A DNA stretch of 64,000 nucleotides from Echinicola arenosa (GCF_014841125.1 NZ_JACYTQ010000003.1:1-64000); one strand, 5' to 3'; positions 44,898 through 55,851 are shown, counted from the stretch's first letter. The notes: generated by a model from the letters alone, not told the origin. Program-made: numbers and translations.

Positions 44898-46532
44898 TTA
44901 CTCTTTACCCAGTACAGGTGCATAATTAATCCCCGAATTGTCCCAATGTTTTTGAATTCGCTGGAGTGACTTTTTAAAAGACGCAAAATCCTTTTTTTCT
45001 GGCATGGTCCAATCAACCTCTGCAAAAGCTGCAATTCTAGGAAAGGTTTGATACTCTACCACTTCGTTGGTCGGTGCCCATTCTGTCCACATTTGACAGC
45101 CAGAACCATATACATTTTGGTGATATTCTGGAGATAATCCCTCGGGAATAGGATCAAAATTATAAGCTTTCTGCAAAGAGATGCTTTTATAGCTGTAATC
45201 CAAATAGGTATTGCTATGTAGCGAGTTAACAATTCCATATCCTTTTTCTGCCGCCTCAGTGGCCAGCTCCAGATTACCTTTCCAGAAGTGAACCACTACA
45301 TTTTTGGCCAAAGCTGTTTCAGCTTCTTTATCATCCTTTTTTTCTCCAAAATCTTGATGGATGTTGCTTCCCATGATTTCATTCCACCCCATCATGCGTC
45401 TCCCGTTCTCTTCGATAAACTGTGAAATCTTATTGGTAAAGTTAATCTGTAGATCTGCAGGAGTTTTAATCCCTTGCGTTTTCATATACTCCTGGACATG
45501 GGGGGATTCTTCCCATACTTTATAGCCTACTTCATCTCCACCTATATGGATTACTTCCGAAGGAAAAAGCTCAAATAGTTCGCTGAGGACATCTTTGGTA
45601 AACCCAATGACTTCTGGCTTGGTGACATCATAATTATCATAGTGCCTGCCAAATTTGACAGGAACATCAATGTCCTTTCCAGCCGTACCAAGCCAAGTGT
45701 AGGCAGCTATGGCCGCACTGGAATGCCCTGGCATTTCGAATTCAGGTACAATGGTAATATTCCTAGCTGCAGCATAGGCTACGATATCTTTGATCTGATC
45801 TTGGGTGTAAAATCCTCCATGGGCTTCTCCAGAAGTTTTCCCACTTTTCCAAGTGCCTATTTCCGAATCATTTCTTTGTGAACCTATTTGTGTGAGTAGC
45901 GGATACTTTTTGATTTCAATTCGCCAGCCTGCATCATCAGTCAAGTGCCAGTGAAAGACATTCATTTTCAAAAGCGCCATTTGATCTAAAATGGTTTTGA
46001 CAAATTCTTCTCCTTGAAAATACCTGGCCTCATCAAGCATATACGCTCGCCAGGAAAATCGCGGCTGGTCATCAATGATTACACCGGGTACTAGCCATTG
46101 CGTTTTAGAAGAAGACGCTGTTGAGTCTTGGGTAATTAACTGTCTTAGAGTCTGGGTGCCATAAAACCAGCCTGCTTTTCCGGATGCCTTGATCACAATT
46201 TGCTCAGGACTAACCTCCAACTGATAGGCTTCATTGGGAAGATTTTCATTGGTTTCAAAACGAATTAGGGCATTTCCTGTTTCAGCAATCTCCAATGCTA
46301 GCCCTGTTTCTTTCTGAATGTTTGAAGAGAAAAGTGTGGCAATTTCTTTTTGGGTACTATCTTTTACAATTATTTTTACTCCATCTTCAAGCACCATTGA
46401 AGCATGATTTACAATGACTTTGTTGGGTTTGGGAATAATGGTTAATTCCTGCTCAGTAAAAGTTCGGCCACTTTTCGTACTACAAGCAAAAGTCGAAAGT
46501 ATTAAAATAAAAAAGAGTAGTTTATCTTTCAT
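44898..46532 (-). CDS. GH20 beta-N-acetylhexosaminidase lipoprotein
   Basis: A 544-residue enzyme with a lipoprotein signal (FILILSTFACST). The GH20b N-terminal domain (about 25-150) is followed by the TIM barrel starting RFSWRAYMLDEARYF. The catalytic pair is Asp333-Glu334 (HIGGDEVGYKVW), where the Asp orients the substrate acetamido group and Glu is the acid. The barrel also shows HWHLTDDAGWRIEIKKYP and EFEMPGHSSAAIAAY. It releases terminal GlcNAc or GalNAc in the periplasm. Its products would feed the nagB gene 3 kb away. It is divergent neither with nor next to a sus pair, and is separately transcribed. Confidence 0.95.
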   Translation of the reverse strand: MKDKLLFFILILSTFACSTKSGRTFTEQELTIIPKPNKVIVNHASMVLEDGVKIIVKDSTQKEIATLFSSNIQKETGLALEIAETGNALIRFETNENLPNEAYQLEVSPEQIVIKASGKAGWFYGTQTLRQLITQDSTASSSKTQWLVPGVIIDDQPRFSWRAYMLDEARYFQGEEFVKTILDQMALLKMNVFHWHLTDDAGWRIEIKKYPLLTQIGSQRNDSEIGTWKSGKTSGEAHGGFYTQDQIKDIVAYAAARNITIVPEFEMPGHSSAAIAAYTWLGTAGKDIDVPVKFGRHYDNYDVTKPEVIGFTKDVLSELFELFPSEVIHIGGDEVGYKVWEESPHVQEYMKTQGIKTPADLQINFTNKISQFIEENGRRMMGWNEIMGSNIHQDFGEKKDDKEAETALAKNVVVHFWKGNLELATEAAEKGYGIVNSLHSNTYLDYSYKSISLQKAYNFDPIPEGLSPEYHQNVYGSGCQMWTEWAPTNEVVEYQTFPRIAAFAEVDWTMPEKKDFASFKKSLQRIQKHWDNSGINYAPVLGKE

Positions 46533-46734
46533 GGATGAATGATGTTTGTAATGTTTTGTAATATATGTAATATAAAATAGAAATAAAACGAAATTGATAT
46601 GTTACTTTTTGTTGCTATTTTATGTGGTGTCAGAATGTTTAGCCTGGACTTAAGTTGGCAAAGGTGGTTGTGTCAGTGGGTTGTTTATCAGGAGAAAAGA
46701 GTGGATGGGACTCCTCAATTACTTTGGGATCTAA

Positions 46735-49700
46735 CTAAGGCTTAACCGTTTCTTCGTTACTTGGTATTTCAGATGGTAAATAGCCAAATTCTTCCTTAAA
46801 AAGTTTTCTAAAGTACTTGGGACTGCTAAAGCCCACTTCATAAGCCGCCTGGGCTACGCCAAGATTTTCAGTTTTGATTAAGTAGGCCGCCCGTTTTATT
46901 TTGACACTTCGGACATATTGGTTGATGTTTTTTCCGGTTAGGGCTTTCAGTTTACGGAAGAGAGAGGTACGGCTCATGCCCATCAGTTGCGAGAGGGTGT
47001 CCACATCAGTTTGTTGTTCTGTCAACTGATCTAAGATATGGCTTTCCAAGCTTTTGAGAAATGCCTTTTCTTTGGATATGGCAAGTTTTTGAACTTCGTT
47101 GAGCTCTTCCAGATTTTCTTGTTTACCTAGGTAGTAATCCCTTAAACGAGCTTTTGCATCCAATAGATTCATGATTCTTGACCTGAGAATCTGACCGTTG
47201 AAAGGTTTGGTGAGGTATTCATCGGCCCCTTTCCCAAAACCACTGGTGATGCTTTCCACACTGTCTTTGGCAGAAAGCAGGATTACAGGAATATGGGTTG
47301 TTGCTTTTTGCCTTTTGAGGATTCCACAAAGGTCGATTCCATTTTTGACAGGCATCATTATATCAGAAATTATAATGTCAGGAATATATTGAAGCGCTTT
47401 TTCCAAGCCCTTCTGTCCATCTGCGGCATGAATAAGATCGTATTCTTGTTCCAGCAAATGATCAAGGTAAGACAAAATTTGAGGGTTGTCATCGATCAAC
47501 AAGACCACCTGCTTTTCCTCTTTCAAATCTAAATTGGATTTAGGAGTAGTCATTTCCTGTTTGTCCAGTTGGGGAGACCAAATAGTAGAGTTGATCAAGG
47601 CAGAGTCTTCTTCTTTTTCGACATTGGCCTCCAATTTTTGCAAAGGAAGCATCACAGAGAAAATGCAGCCCATATTTGCCTGACTGACCAAAGATATTCT
47701 TCCTTGATGATCTTCAACCAATCTTTTCGTGAGGGCCAGCCCAATACCTGTCCCTTGTTGGGTATTGGTTGAGCCACTTTTATAGTACCAGTTGAATATT
47801 CGTTGTTGGTTTTCGAGAGGAATACCGGGCCCATTATCCAGAACAGTTATTTCATAATGTTCTGGGTGTGTTTGAATACTAATATTGACTTTGTCGTTTG
47901 GCCTACAGTACTTCAAGGCATTGGAAAGAAGGTTATTGACAATGATATGAAGCTTTTCCAAGTCAATAGCAGCTACAAAGTCTTCATCAGGAAATTGGGT
48001 TTTTAGTTCGATCTTTCTATGCTGAGCTAGCGGCTGGTATTCCTCTACCCATTGTTTGAGAGGGCTTAGGATATAATGGTTTTTCAGTTGAAGTCTATTG
48101 AGATCCAACTCTGATTTTCTGAATTCCAATAGCTTGTTGATCATTTCCAGAAGATACTGTGCATTTTTTTGGACCAATAACAATTCTTTTCGGTACGGGG
48201 CATTTTTAACCTCTAACAGCAAGTCTTCTATTGGAGCCATAATTAGGGTAAGTGGGGTTTTCAGCTCATGGGAAAAGCCTGTAAAGAAGCGTGCCCTTTC
48301 CTCATTGAGTTCATGTTCCAGTGACCGTTGTTTCTTCTCAAATAGCAGTGAGTTTTTTAATTTCAAACGGTCAGCATAGTATTTCATTCCACCTACAACA
48401 AGCCCCGTTGCTACGACCAGGTAAATCAGGTAGGCAGGCCAAGTTTTCCAAAATGGTGGAGCAATGACAATGGCCATCTGGTTCTCTGCATAATGGTTAG
48501 CATTGCTACTGGCTTGAACTTTTAGGGTATAGTTACCCGGAGGAATATTGCTGAGATTAGCTGTCCCAATTTGACTGGTTTCGATCCATTGATTATGATA
48601 AGGCTCCAGTTTATAGGCATAATTGATGTCATTGCCAGAAGGATATTTTAAAGCTACAAAATCCAATGAAACCAAAGATTGGTCATAATTTAAATTCAAT
48701 TGCTTTAAAAAGGGGATGTTCTCAGTGATCAAAATTCCCGATTCTTGATTGTCAATGACCACATCTTTATTCATTAATCGAAGGTCTGTAAAGATCAGCG
48801 GGTAATCACTAGTCTGCTGGTGTAAGGCATCAGGAGACAACACATTGATGCCTTTGTTGCCACCTAAATAGATTTTACCGTTTTTATCAGTGAGTGCTGC
48901 TCCAATGTTAAATTCACTTTGTTGAATATTATTATAGGCATTCAGGTTTCCTATCTCATTGGTAGTGGGGTCATAAAAACTAATCCCACGAAAAGTGCCT
49001 AGCCAGATTTTACCGTCTTTACCTTTAGTAATACTGTTAATGGTATTGTTGCTGAGCCCATTTTCTTGGGAAAATACTGCCACAGTTTTATTTTTTGGAT
49101 CAAGCCTGATCAATCCCTCATATCTACTTCCTGCGAGTATTTCTCCGTTCTCCAATCTTTCAATGCTAAAAATTATATCTCCAGGAAAGCCAAAAACGGT
49201 AGATTCATTATACTGTTCCTGTTCTCCCGTAAGGTAATTATAGCGGATGATACCATTGCCGAAAGTGGCAAGCCAAAGGTTCCCCAGATCATCATCTACA
49301 ATATCACGAATGTCTATTTTTCCAAGTTGTTTGACATAATCAAAATCATCAATAGGAGGGTGGTAACGATAGAGGCCTCCCCGGTTAGTACCCACCCAAA
49401 TTTGACCTCTTTGGTCTTCGAAAATTACCCTTACATCGTTCCCTTTTTCCTGGCTTCCCTGTAAGTAATGTCTGAAATTACCTTGGGGTTCAATCATACG
49501 GTTTAGCCCACCTTGATAGGTGCCAGCCCACACCCTGCCTTGACTGTCTTCGAGTATGGAAATGATATAATTATTGGAGAGGCTTTTAGGGACATCCATT
49601 CGATGTTCATAGTGTGTGATTTGACCAGAGGAGGGGAAATATTGGTCCAATCCTCCTCCATCAGTACCTACCCAAATGCTTCCATTTCGACCAGAAGCCA

Positions 49701-50829
49701 AAGACCCAATACGGTCATGGGAAATGGTTTCTTTGATGGATAGATTTCGTTGAATCAACTGTATGGGATCCCCATTCGGGTTGACCACATTCACCCCCGT
49801 GCTGGTACCCACCCACATATTGCCATCCCGAGCCAGCTTCAAGCAAGCAACGGTACGGTTAAAAACGCTGGTACCATCATTTCTTGGCAGAAACCATTGG
49901 ATGGAAAGTTGATGATTGTTCAAAAGCCGCTTTGGGTTAATGATATTCAGACCACCATTTCGTGTACCTACCCAAAGCTGTCCAAGCTGGTCTTTTTCAA
50001 AGCAAAGAATATTGTCATCTGAAAGCCCTTTCTGTGGTGTAGCAGCAGCCGAAACGTTCAAAGTGTCACCTTTGCTGCTGATGATTTGGATTCCTTTATT
50101 GCCACCTACCCATAGGTTACCGTCTTCATCAGTGTATAGACTATTTATATTGGAGGCTATGGTATTTGATTTTACCGGTCGAAGACTTTTATTTTTGTAA
50201 TTGAGTTTATTTAAACCTTTGTCAAAAGTGCCCACCCAAAGAATGGAGTCGCCTTGAAAAGCCAGAGAAGTCACTTGGTTTGAGGATAATGACAGCGAAT
50301 CATTTGGATGATGGGAGTAGGAGAATAGTACTTTGTTTTGATTGATAATCTGCAATCCTCCCCAATAGATTCCCAATGCAGTATTCCCGTCTGGAGTGCT
50401 TGCAGTGCAGTTGACATTGTTTTCTATAAGTCCAAATTCCTTTCCTTTAAGTTCAAACAAATCTGTTTTGGGATGGTAAATATTGAGCCCGCCACCGGTA
50501 GACAAGAGTAATTGGTTATCCTTGGTCAGTTGGATGTTTTGGATATAGTTATTTGCCGGTCCACTATTAGGCAATCGGTTATTTTTTCTGTAGTTGGTGA
50601 ATTTTTGTCCATCATATCTGTTCAGGCCTTCCAAAGTGGCGATCCATATGAAACCCAAGGAATCTTGCTCAATACTGTTGATATAATTATGTGACAATCC
50701 AGCTTCCACATCCAGCAAATAAAAAGTAAGTTGGTTTGAGCTAGGCAAAAGTGTTTCTGCTCGATCTTCTTGAGCGAAAACTATGGAAACAAAGTTAAAA
50801 ATAATTAGGGCTATTAGGGGTAGTCTCAT
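46735..50829 (-). CDS. Hybrid two-component system sensor/regulator (HTCS)
   Basis: A 1364-residue single-chain regulator. A signal peptide is followed by two seven-bladed propellers made of Reg_prop repeats (NYINSIEQDSLGFIWIATLEGLNRYDG and many similar DxxGxxWvGT units, about 40-710) and a Y_Y_Y domain (KLEPYHNQWIE). A membrane helix follows at about 795-815. The cytoplasmic part has HisKA (FTGFSHELKTPLT), HATPase (GTGIGLALTKRLV), a receiver (LLIDDNPQ, IISDIMMPVKNG) and a C-terminal AraC helix-turn-helix (GVAQAAYEVGFSSPKYFRKLF). HTCS proteins sense glycan fragments in the periplasm and activate the neighbouring PUL. It is divergent from the susC-like gene with 206 bp between them. Confidence 0.96.
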   Translation of the reverse strand: MRLPLIALIIFNFVSIVFAQEDRAETLLPSSNQLTFYLLDVEAGLSHNYINSIEQDSLGFIWIATLEGLNRYDGQKFTNYRKNNRLPNSGPANNYIQNIQLTKDNQLLLSTGGGLNIYHPKTDLFELKGKEFGLIENNVNCTASTPDGNTALGIYWGGLQIINQNKVLFSYSHHPNDSLSLSSNQVTSLAFQGDSILWVGTFDKGLNKLNYKNKSLRPVKSNTIASNINSLYTDEDGNLWVGGNKGIQIISSKGDTLNVSAAATPQKGLSDDNILCFEKDQLGQLWVGTRNGGLNIINPKRLLNNHQLSIQWFLPRNDGTSVFNRTVACLKLARDGNMWVGTSTGVNVVNPNGDPIQLIQRNLSIKETISHDRIGSLASGRNGSIWVGTDGGGLDQYFPSSGQITHYEHRMDVPKSLSNNYIISILEDSQGRVWAGTYQGGLNRMIEPQGNFRHYLQGSQEKGNDVRVIFEDQRGQIWVGTNRGGLYRYHPPIDDFDYVKQLGKIDIRDIVDDDLGNLWLATFGNGIIRYNYLTGEQEQYNESTVFGFPGDIIFSIERLENGEILAGSRYEGLIRLDPKNKTVAVFSQENGLSNNTINSITKGKDGKIWLGTFRGISFYDPTTNEIGNLNAYNNIQQSEFNIGAALTDKNGKIYLGGNKGINVLSPDALHQQTSDYPLIFTDLRLMNKDVVIDNQESGILITENIPFLKQLNLNYDQSLVSLDFVALKYPSGNDINYAYKLEPYHNQWIETSQIGTANLSNIPPGNYTLKVQASSNANHYAENQMAIVIAPPFWKTWPAYLIYLVVATGLVVGGMKYYADRLKLKNSLLFEKKQRSLEHELNEERARFFTGFSHELKTPLTLIMAPIEDLLLEVKNAPYRKELLLVQKNAQYLLEMINKLLEFRKSELDLNRLQLKNHYILSPLKQWVEEYQPLAQHRKIELKTQFPDEDFVAAIDLEKLHIIVNNLLSNALKYCRPNDKVNISIQTHPEHYEITVLDNGPGIPLENQQRIFNWYYKSGSTNTQQGTGIGLALTKRLVEDHQGRISLVSQANMGCIFSVMLPLQKLEANVEKEEDSALINSTIWSPQLDKQEMTTPKSNLDLKEEKQVVLLIDDNPQILSYLDHLLEQEYDLIHAADGQKGLEKALQYIPDIIISDIMMPVKNGIDLCGILKRQKATTHIPVILLSAKDSVESITSGFGKGADEYLTKPFNGQILRSRIMNLLDAKARLRDYYLGKQENLEELNEVQKLAISKEKAFLKSLESHILDQLTEQQTDVDTLSQLMGMSRTSLFRKLKALTGKNINQYVRSVKIKRAAYLIKTENLGVAQAAYEVGFSSPKYFRKLFKEEFGYLPSEIPSNEETVKP

Positions 50830-51035
50830 TGATCACAATCACGGTAATTGTTTTCAAAAATGCCAATAAAATCCAAAATAAACATCTTTTGGACGTTTTG
50901 TACCCCATGATTTGCTGATTAGTACCCCTGATGAAACAGCAATTCTTTCGAAAATTGTCTTAAGCTTTTTCATAATAGTATGGTGCTGTTATGAAATCTT
51001 TTAAAATAAATTAAAAACAATAAACCTAAAAAAAC

Positions 51036-54000
51036 ATGCCAACACAATTACAAGCCAGGGCATGGCTTTTTTGCATGTCATTAGTATTTCTGATGCTGTG
51101 CACAGTGCCCGATGTTTTTGGTCAACAACAAATCAATGGCCAAGTATTGGATGAAAATGGTAAGGGACTTCCGGGCGCTTCAGTGCTCGTAATAGGAACT
51201 TCCAATGGAACCGTTACAGATCTTGACGGTAATTTTAAACTCACTGTTTCATCTGAAAATCCCGTTTTAAAAGTATCATTTATTGGATACGAATCTCAGG
51301 AAATCACTGTAAATGGGCGAAGTACCATTGAAGTAAATCTTCAGCCTGATATGCAGGCTTTGAATGAAGTGGTTGTAGTAGGTTATGGTGAGCAGAAGAA
51401 AGCCACACTCACAGGGTCTATATCCCAAGTGGAAGGCAGGGATTTGCAAAACAGTCCCCAACCCAATGTTTCCAATTCACTGGCAGGCAGATTTTCTGGT
51501 ATCATCGCCAATAACAGAGGTGGAGAACCAGGTTATGATGGTTCCAGTTTTAGCATTCGTGGTTTAGCCACTACAGGAAACAACGATGTATTGGTGGTGA
51601 TAGATGGAGTGCCAGGACAAATTGGTGGTCTAGAGCGCTTGAACCCAAATGATATAGAAAGCGTATCTGTCCTGAAAGACGCCTCAGCAGCGATTTACGG
51701 CTCAAGAGCGGCAAATGGAGTGATTTTGGTGACCACTAAAAGAGGTGAATTTGGTAAACCTGTTATTTCATACAGTTTCAACCAAGGTTTTTCTTCACCC
51801 ACTAGGTTACCAGAAATGGCTGATGCTGCAACTTATGGACAAATCAGGAATGAAATTGCCTATTACAACAATCCTGACGGAGGGATGAACCAGGTATATT
51901 CCGAATCAGATTTGGCTCTCTTCGGAAATGGATCCGACCCCTTGAATTACCCGAATACAGATTGGGCTGCAGCGTCGCTGAATAACGTGGCATTGCAAAA
52001 TCAGCATAATTTGAGTGTGAGAGGTGGTTCTGAGTCAATGAGTTATTTTATGTCTTTGGGCAAAACAGGCCAAGATGGCCTTTACAAGGATGGAGCAACC
52101 CGATACGACCAGTATAGCTTCCGGGCCAATATTGATGCTGATATCACAGAACGTTTGAAAGTGGGGCTTTCCTTGGCAGGGCGAAAAGAAGATCGTCAGT
52201 ACCCAACCCAAAGTGCAGGGACTATTTTTAGATCGATTTACAGGGCTTACCCAACTGTAGCAGCTGTTTATCCAAATGGCTTACCTTCTACAGGGATTGA
52301 AAACAACAACCCCGTTATAATGGCAACGGATGCTGGCGGACTGACTCATAATCCAAAATATGTTTTTAATGGGATATTAAGAGGTAGTTATCAGCTGCCA
52401 TTTTTGGAAGGCTTATCCGTAGATGGTTTCTTCTCTATTGATGAAAGCTCCAATAGAAACAGGACTTTCAGTACACCTTACACATTGTATAATTATGATT
52501 CTGGAAGTGATTCCTATAACCCGGTAGTAGTAGGAGGTGGTCCTGACCAGCAAGCCACACTCTCTGAAGAGCACTATACCCAGTCCATGATGGTATCCAA
52601 TATCAAGCTGAACTTTAAGCAATATTTTGGAGATCATTTTGTGGATGCTTTTGTAGGTTATGAGCAAAGTGAGAATAGGACCCATACCATGGGAGCCTCA
52701 AGGCTTCACTTCCCAACTACCGAGACACCTGAATTGTCCCAAGGTGGAGCAGCTGCTTCAGATTATGACAACTGGGGAAGTAGTTATAACTACACCAGAA
52801 AAAGTTACATAGGTCGGGTAGCCTATAACTTTCAGGAAAAGTATTTGGCAGAAGTGCAGATGCGTGTAGATGGATCCTCTAATTTTCCTACTGGTGAAAG
52901 GTATGGATTCTTCCCATCTGTATCTGCAGGTTACCGTATCTCCGAAGAAGATTGGTTCCGTGAAAACGTTGGTTTCTTCGATGACTTAAAGTTTAGGGCC
53001 TCTTATGGTAAATTAGGAAACGATAATGTAGGCCAGTTCCAGTATTATGATAATTATTCCTTTAACAACCGCTATGTAATCGGTGATGAAGTAGTGACGG
53101 GAATTGATTTGACCAGACTGGGTAATCCGAATATTACTTGGGAAGTGGCCACAAAGACAGATATTGGTTTCAATGCGGTTTGGTTGCAGAAGTTTACAAC
53201 TGAATTCATTTATTTCCAGCAGGACAGGACCAAGATTTTGACCACTAGAAATGCTTCCATTCCAGGAACATCGGGAATCGTGAACCCTTATGATGGAGAG
53301 ACATTGGTGCCGGCAGAGAATATTGGTGAGGTGAAAAGCCATGGGGTGGAGGCAACCTTAGGTTACCAGCATAAAGGAGATTTTAGCTATGGTGTGTCAG
53401 GTAATTTTACCTATGCCAAAAATGAATTGGTGTTTGTGGATGAAGCCCCAGGCGTTTTGGATTATCAGCGTCAAACTGGTCGTCCCCTGAATACTTATTT
53501 ACTTTATAATGCCATTGGTATTTTCAGAACGCAAGAGGATTTGGACAATTACCCTCACGTGCCAGGTGCTCAGCTCGGTGATCTAATTTATGAGGATTAT
53601 GATGGCAATGGGGAGATTACTGCGGATGATATGATCAGAACTCAATATGGTAATATTCCTCAGATCACATTTGGCCTTACTTTAAATGCAGCCTATAAAA
53701 ACTTTGATTTCTCCGCTGTGATTTCTGGACAAAGCCAAGTGAGCCAATATGTTTTGCCGGAATCAGGAACTGTGGGTAACTTCTATAGCAGCTGGGCAGA
53801 TAATAGATGGAGCCCTAACAATCCAAATGGAAGCTACCCAAGAGTAAGTGAAAGAGCTTCTTCAGCTGTTAGCGGAGGGCTTTACCGCAATAACTTTTGG
53901 TTGAACGATGCGACTTTTGCAAGACTTAAGAACATACAGATTGGGTATAATGTACCTCAGAGCTTCTTGGACAAGTATTCTATTGGAAGCTTAAGAATTT

Positions 54001-54128
54001 ATGCCAATGCTTTCAACTTACTGACAGTTACAGGTGTGAAAGATTATGATCCCGAGGGATCCAGCGAAAGTGGTCAGTTTTATCCACAGCAGAAGATCAT
54101 CAACCTTGGTCTAAATATTCAATTTTAA
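51036..54128 (+). CDS. SusC/RagA-family TonB-dependent outer-membrane transporter
   Basis: A 1030-residue outer-membrane barrel. After the signal peptide comes a carboxypeptidase-regulatory-like domain (INGQVLDENGKGLPGASVLV, to about 110), then the TonB-box-like LNEVVVVGYGEQKKATLTGS and a plug with VLVVIDGVPG and VLKDASAAIYGSRAANGVI. The rest is a 22-strand barrel ending in the expected aromatic (IINLGLNIQF). It imports oligosaccharides captured by the SusD partner. It is the first gene of the PUL operon, 11 bp before susD-like. Spelling of the N-terminal Met (MPTQLQARAWLFCMS) gives an unusually long signal n-region. Confidence 0.96.
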   Translation: MPTQLQARAWLFCMSLVFLMLCTVPDVFGQQQINGQVLDENGKGLPGASVLVIGTSNGTVTDLDGNFKLTVSSENPVLKVSFIGYESQEITVNGRSTIEVNLQPDMQALNEVVVVGYGEQKKATLTGSISQVEGRDLQNSPQPNVSNSLAGRFSGIIANNRGGEPGYDGSSFSIRGLATTGNNDVLVVIDGVPGQIGGLERLNPNDIESVSVLKDASAAIYGSRAANGVILVTTKRGEFGKPVISYSFNQGFSSPTRLPEMADAATYGQIRNEIAYYNNPDGGMNQVYSESDLALFGNGSDPLNYPNTDWAAASLNNVALQNQHNLSVRGGSESMSYFMSLGKTGQDGLYKDGATRYDQYSFRANIDADITERLKVGLSLAGRKEDRQYPTQSAGTIFRSIYRAYPTVAAVYPNGLPSTGIENNNPVIMATDAGGLTHNPKYVFNGILRGSYQLPFLEGLSVDGFFSIDESSNRNRTFSTPYTLYNYDSGSDSYNPVVVGGGPDQQATLSEEHYTQSMMVSNIKLNFKQYFGDHFVDAFVGYEQSENRTHTMGASRLHFPTTETPELSQGGAAASDYDNWGSSYNYTRKSYIGRVAYNFQEKYLAEVQMRVDGSSNFPTGERYGFFPSVSAGYRISEEDWFRENVGFFDDLKFRASYGKLGNDNVGQFQYYDNYSFNNRYVIGDEVVTGIDLTRLGNPNITWEVATKTDIGFNAVWLQKFTTEFIYFQQDRTKILTTRNASIPGTSGIVNPYDGETLVPAENIGEVKSHGVEATLGYQHKGDFSYGVSGNFTYAKNELVFVDEAPGVLDYQRQTGRPLNTYLLYNAIGIFRTQEDLDNYPHVPGAQLGDLIYEDYDGNGEITADDMIRTQYGNIPQITFGLTLNAAYKNFDFSAVISGQSQVSQYVLPESGTVGNFYSSWADNRWSPNNPNGSYPRVSERASSAVSGGLYRNNFWLNDATFARLKNIQIGYNVPQSFLDKYSIGSLRIYANAFNLLTVTGVKDYDPEGSSESGQFYPQQKIINLGLNIQF

Positions 54129-54139
54129 AATCGGTCGAC

Positions 54140-55840
54140 ATGAAAAGTAACTATATCATCAAACCATTTATGGTCATAGCACTGATCGGTTCATTGCTGG
54201 TCGGTTGTAAAGAAGATTTCTTGGATATTGTCCCAACAGACAGGGTATCCGATGCATCTATATTATCAGATTCTACATTATTTGAAGCCTATGTAATCAA
54301 CCGTTATTTAGGAGCAAGGCTAACCAACAAAGAAGGTGATGCTTACCAACCAGGCTTTGGTCGTGGCTTTGAGTATGCCTTCTGGAGTTCATTGACTGAT
54401 GAGTCCATTTACAACAACGACGACAACACCTGGTTTATCCAGCAAGGTCAACTTTCTCCCGAAAACACAGGGATTGCAGGTACTTTTTGGGGTCGTTCTT
54501 ACAGAAGTATCAGAGAGTGTAATTATGCACTTACCAACATTGGTGAGCTGGATATGAGTCAAAGCGGTAAAGATCGTTTGATTGCTGAACTGAAATTTAT
54601 CCGGGCTTTCCGTTATCATGATTTGATCCGTAACTATGGTGATGTGGTGATGATGGGAGATAGAGTGCCAGAACTGGGAGAGGATTTTACTGATCCATCA
54701 TTCTATGAAAAAACGGACAAGCAGGCAGTGATTGAATATGTAGCAAATGAGTTGGATGCGGCCGCCGCAGGTCTACCATTGGCTAATGATGGAACTTGGA
54801 AAGAAGGGAGGGCAACAAGAGGAGCAGCACTGGCCTTAAAAGCAAGGTTATTGCTGTATGCTGCCAGCCCATTGTATACAAATGGTTCAAATGATATTCA
54901 GAAATGGCAAACTGCTGCCAATGCTGCTAAAGCTGTGATGGATTTGCAACAATATAACCTTTATCAGGGTGGATATAGTCAGTTGTTCTTGACTTCCAAC
55001 AGCAATGAAGAAATCATTTTTGCCCGCTATTATAATATCAATGCCCGTCACACAGCACTTGAAATTGCCAATGGTCCAAATGGCTATGATGGATGGGGAG
55101 GTAATGTACCTTTGCAAAATTTAGTGGATGATTATGAAATGATGGATGGGACATCTTTTAGCTGGGATAATGAGGAGCAGGCCAGTGCCCCATATGAGAA
55201 TAGAGACCCTCGATTCTATGAGACTATTTTATACAATGGTGCTCCTTACCGAGACCGTGAAGTGGAAACTTTCCTTCCGGGAGGCAGAGACAGCCAAGAT
55301 GGTCCATCTAATTGGAATACCACCAAAAGTGGCTACTATTTGAGGAAGTTTATCAATGAGGAATTGCCTATAAGAAACCCTTGGGAAGTGGCAGGAACGC
55401 AAAACTGGATTTATTTCCGTTATGCTGAAGTATTGTTGAACTATGCAGAAGCGCAAAATGAGGCCGTAGGGCCAGATGCGACCGTCTACGATGCTATCAA
55501 TACCGTCAGAAGCCGTACAGGTGTAGAAATGCCGGCATTACCAACAGGCTTGAGCCAAGACGAAATGAGGGAGAGAATTCGTCATGAAAGAAGAATTGAG
55601 TTGGCTTTCGAAGAACATCGTTTTTATGATGTGAGAAGGTGGTTGATTGCTGATGAGACAGAAAACGAACCAGCTTATGGCATCACGGTAACAAAAGCAG
55701 GAGATGGTTCTTTGACTTATGAAAGAAAGATTGCCTTGGAAGGAAAAAGCTTCTTGGATAGACATTATTGGTTGCCTATCCCACGAGCTGAGATCCTCGC
55801 ATCCGATAACCAGTTGGATCAAAACCCAGGCTATAATTAA
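54140..55840 (+). CDS. SusD/RagB-family glycan-binding lipoprotein
   Basis: A 566-residue surface lipoprotein with signal IALIGSLLVGCKEDFLD, lipid Cys near residue 23. The TPR-type helical fold is shown by the N-terminal RSIRECNYALTNI, LKFIRAFRYHDLIRNYGDV and C-terminal EVLLNYAEAQNEA, RIRHERRIELAFEEHRFYDVRRW. It covers the SusC barrel and binds the polysaccharide. The stop is followed within 12 bp by a hairpin terminator that probably lowers expression of the downstream hydrolases. Confidence 0.96.
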   Translation: MKSNYIIKPFMVIALIGSLLVGCKEDFLDIVPTDRVSDASILSDSTLFEAYVINRYLGARLTNKEGDAYQPGFGRGFEYAFWSSLTDESIYNNDDNTWFIQQGQLSPENTGIAGTFWGRSYRSIRECNYALTNIGELDMSQSGKDRLIAELKFIRAFRYHDLIRNYGDVVMMGDRVPELGEDFTDPSFYEKTDKQAVIEYVANELDAAAAGLPLANDGTWKEGRATRGAALALKARLLLYAASPLYTNGSNDIQKWQTAANAAKAVMDLQQYNLYQGGYSQLFLTSNSNEEIIFARYYNINARHTALEIANGPNGYDGWGGNVPLQNLVDDYEMMDGTSFSWDNEEQASAPYENRDPRFYETILYNGAPYRDREVETFLPGGRDSQDGPSNWNTTKSGYYLRKFINEELPIRNPWEVAGTQNWIYFRYAEVLLNYAEAQNEAVGPDATVYDAINTVRSRTGVEMPALPTGLSQDEMRERIRHERRIELAFEEHRFYDVRRWLIADETENEPAYGITVTKAGDGSLTYERKIALEGKSFLDRHYWLPIPRAEILASDNQLDQNPGYN

Positions 55841-55851
55841 TTTGAAACAAT

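Noticed and set aside
49066-49464. Long plus-strand frames opposite the HTCS propeller
   Set aside because: They arise from the repeated Reg_prop units read in reverse and have no independent protein character.
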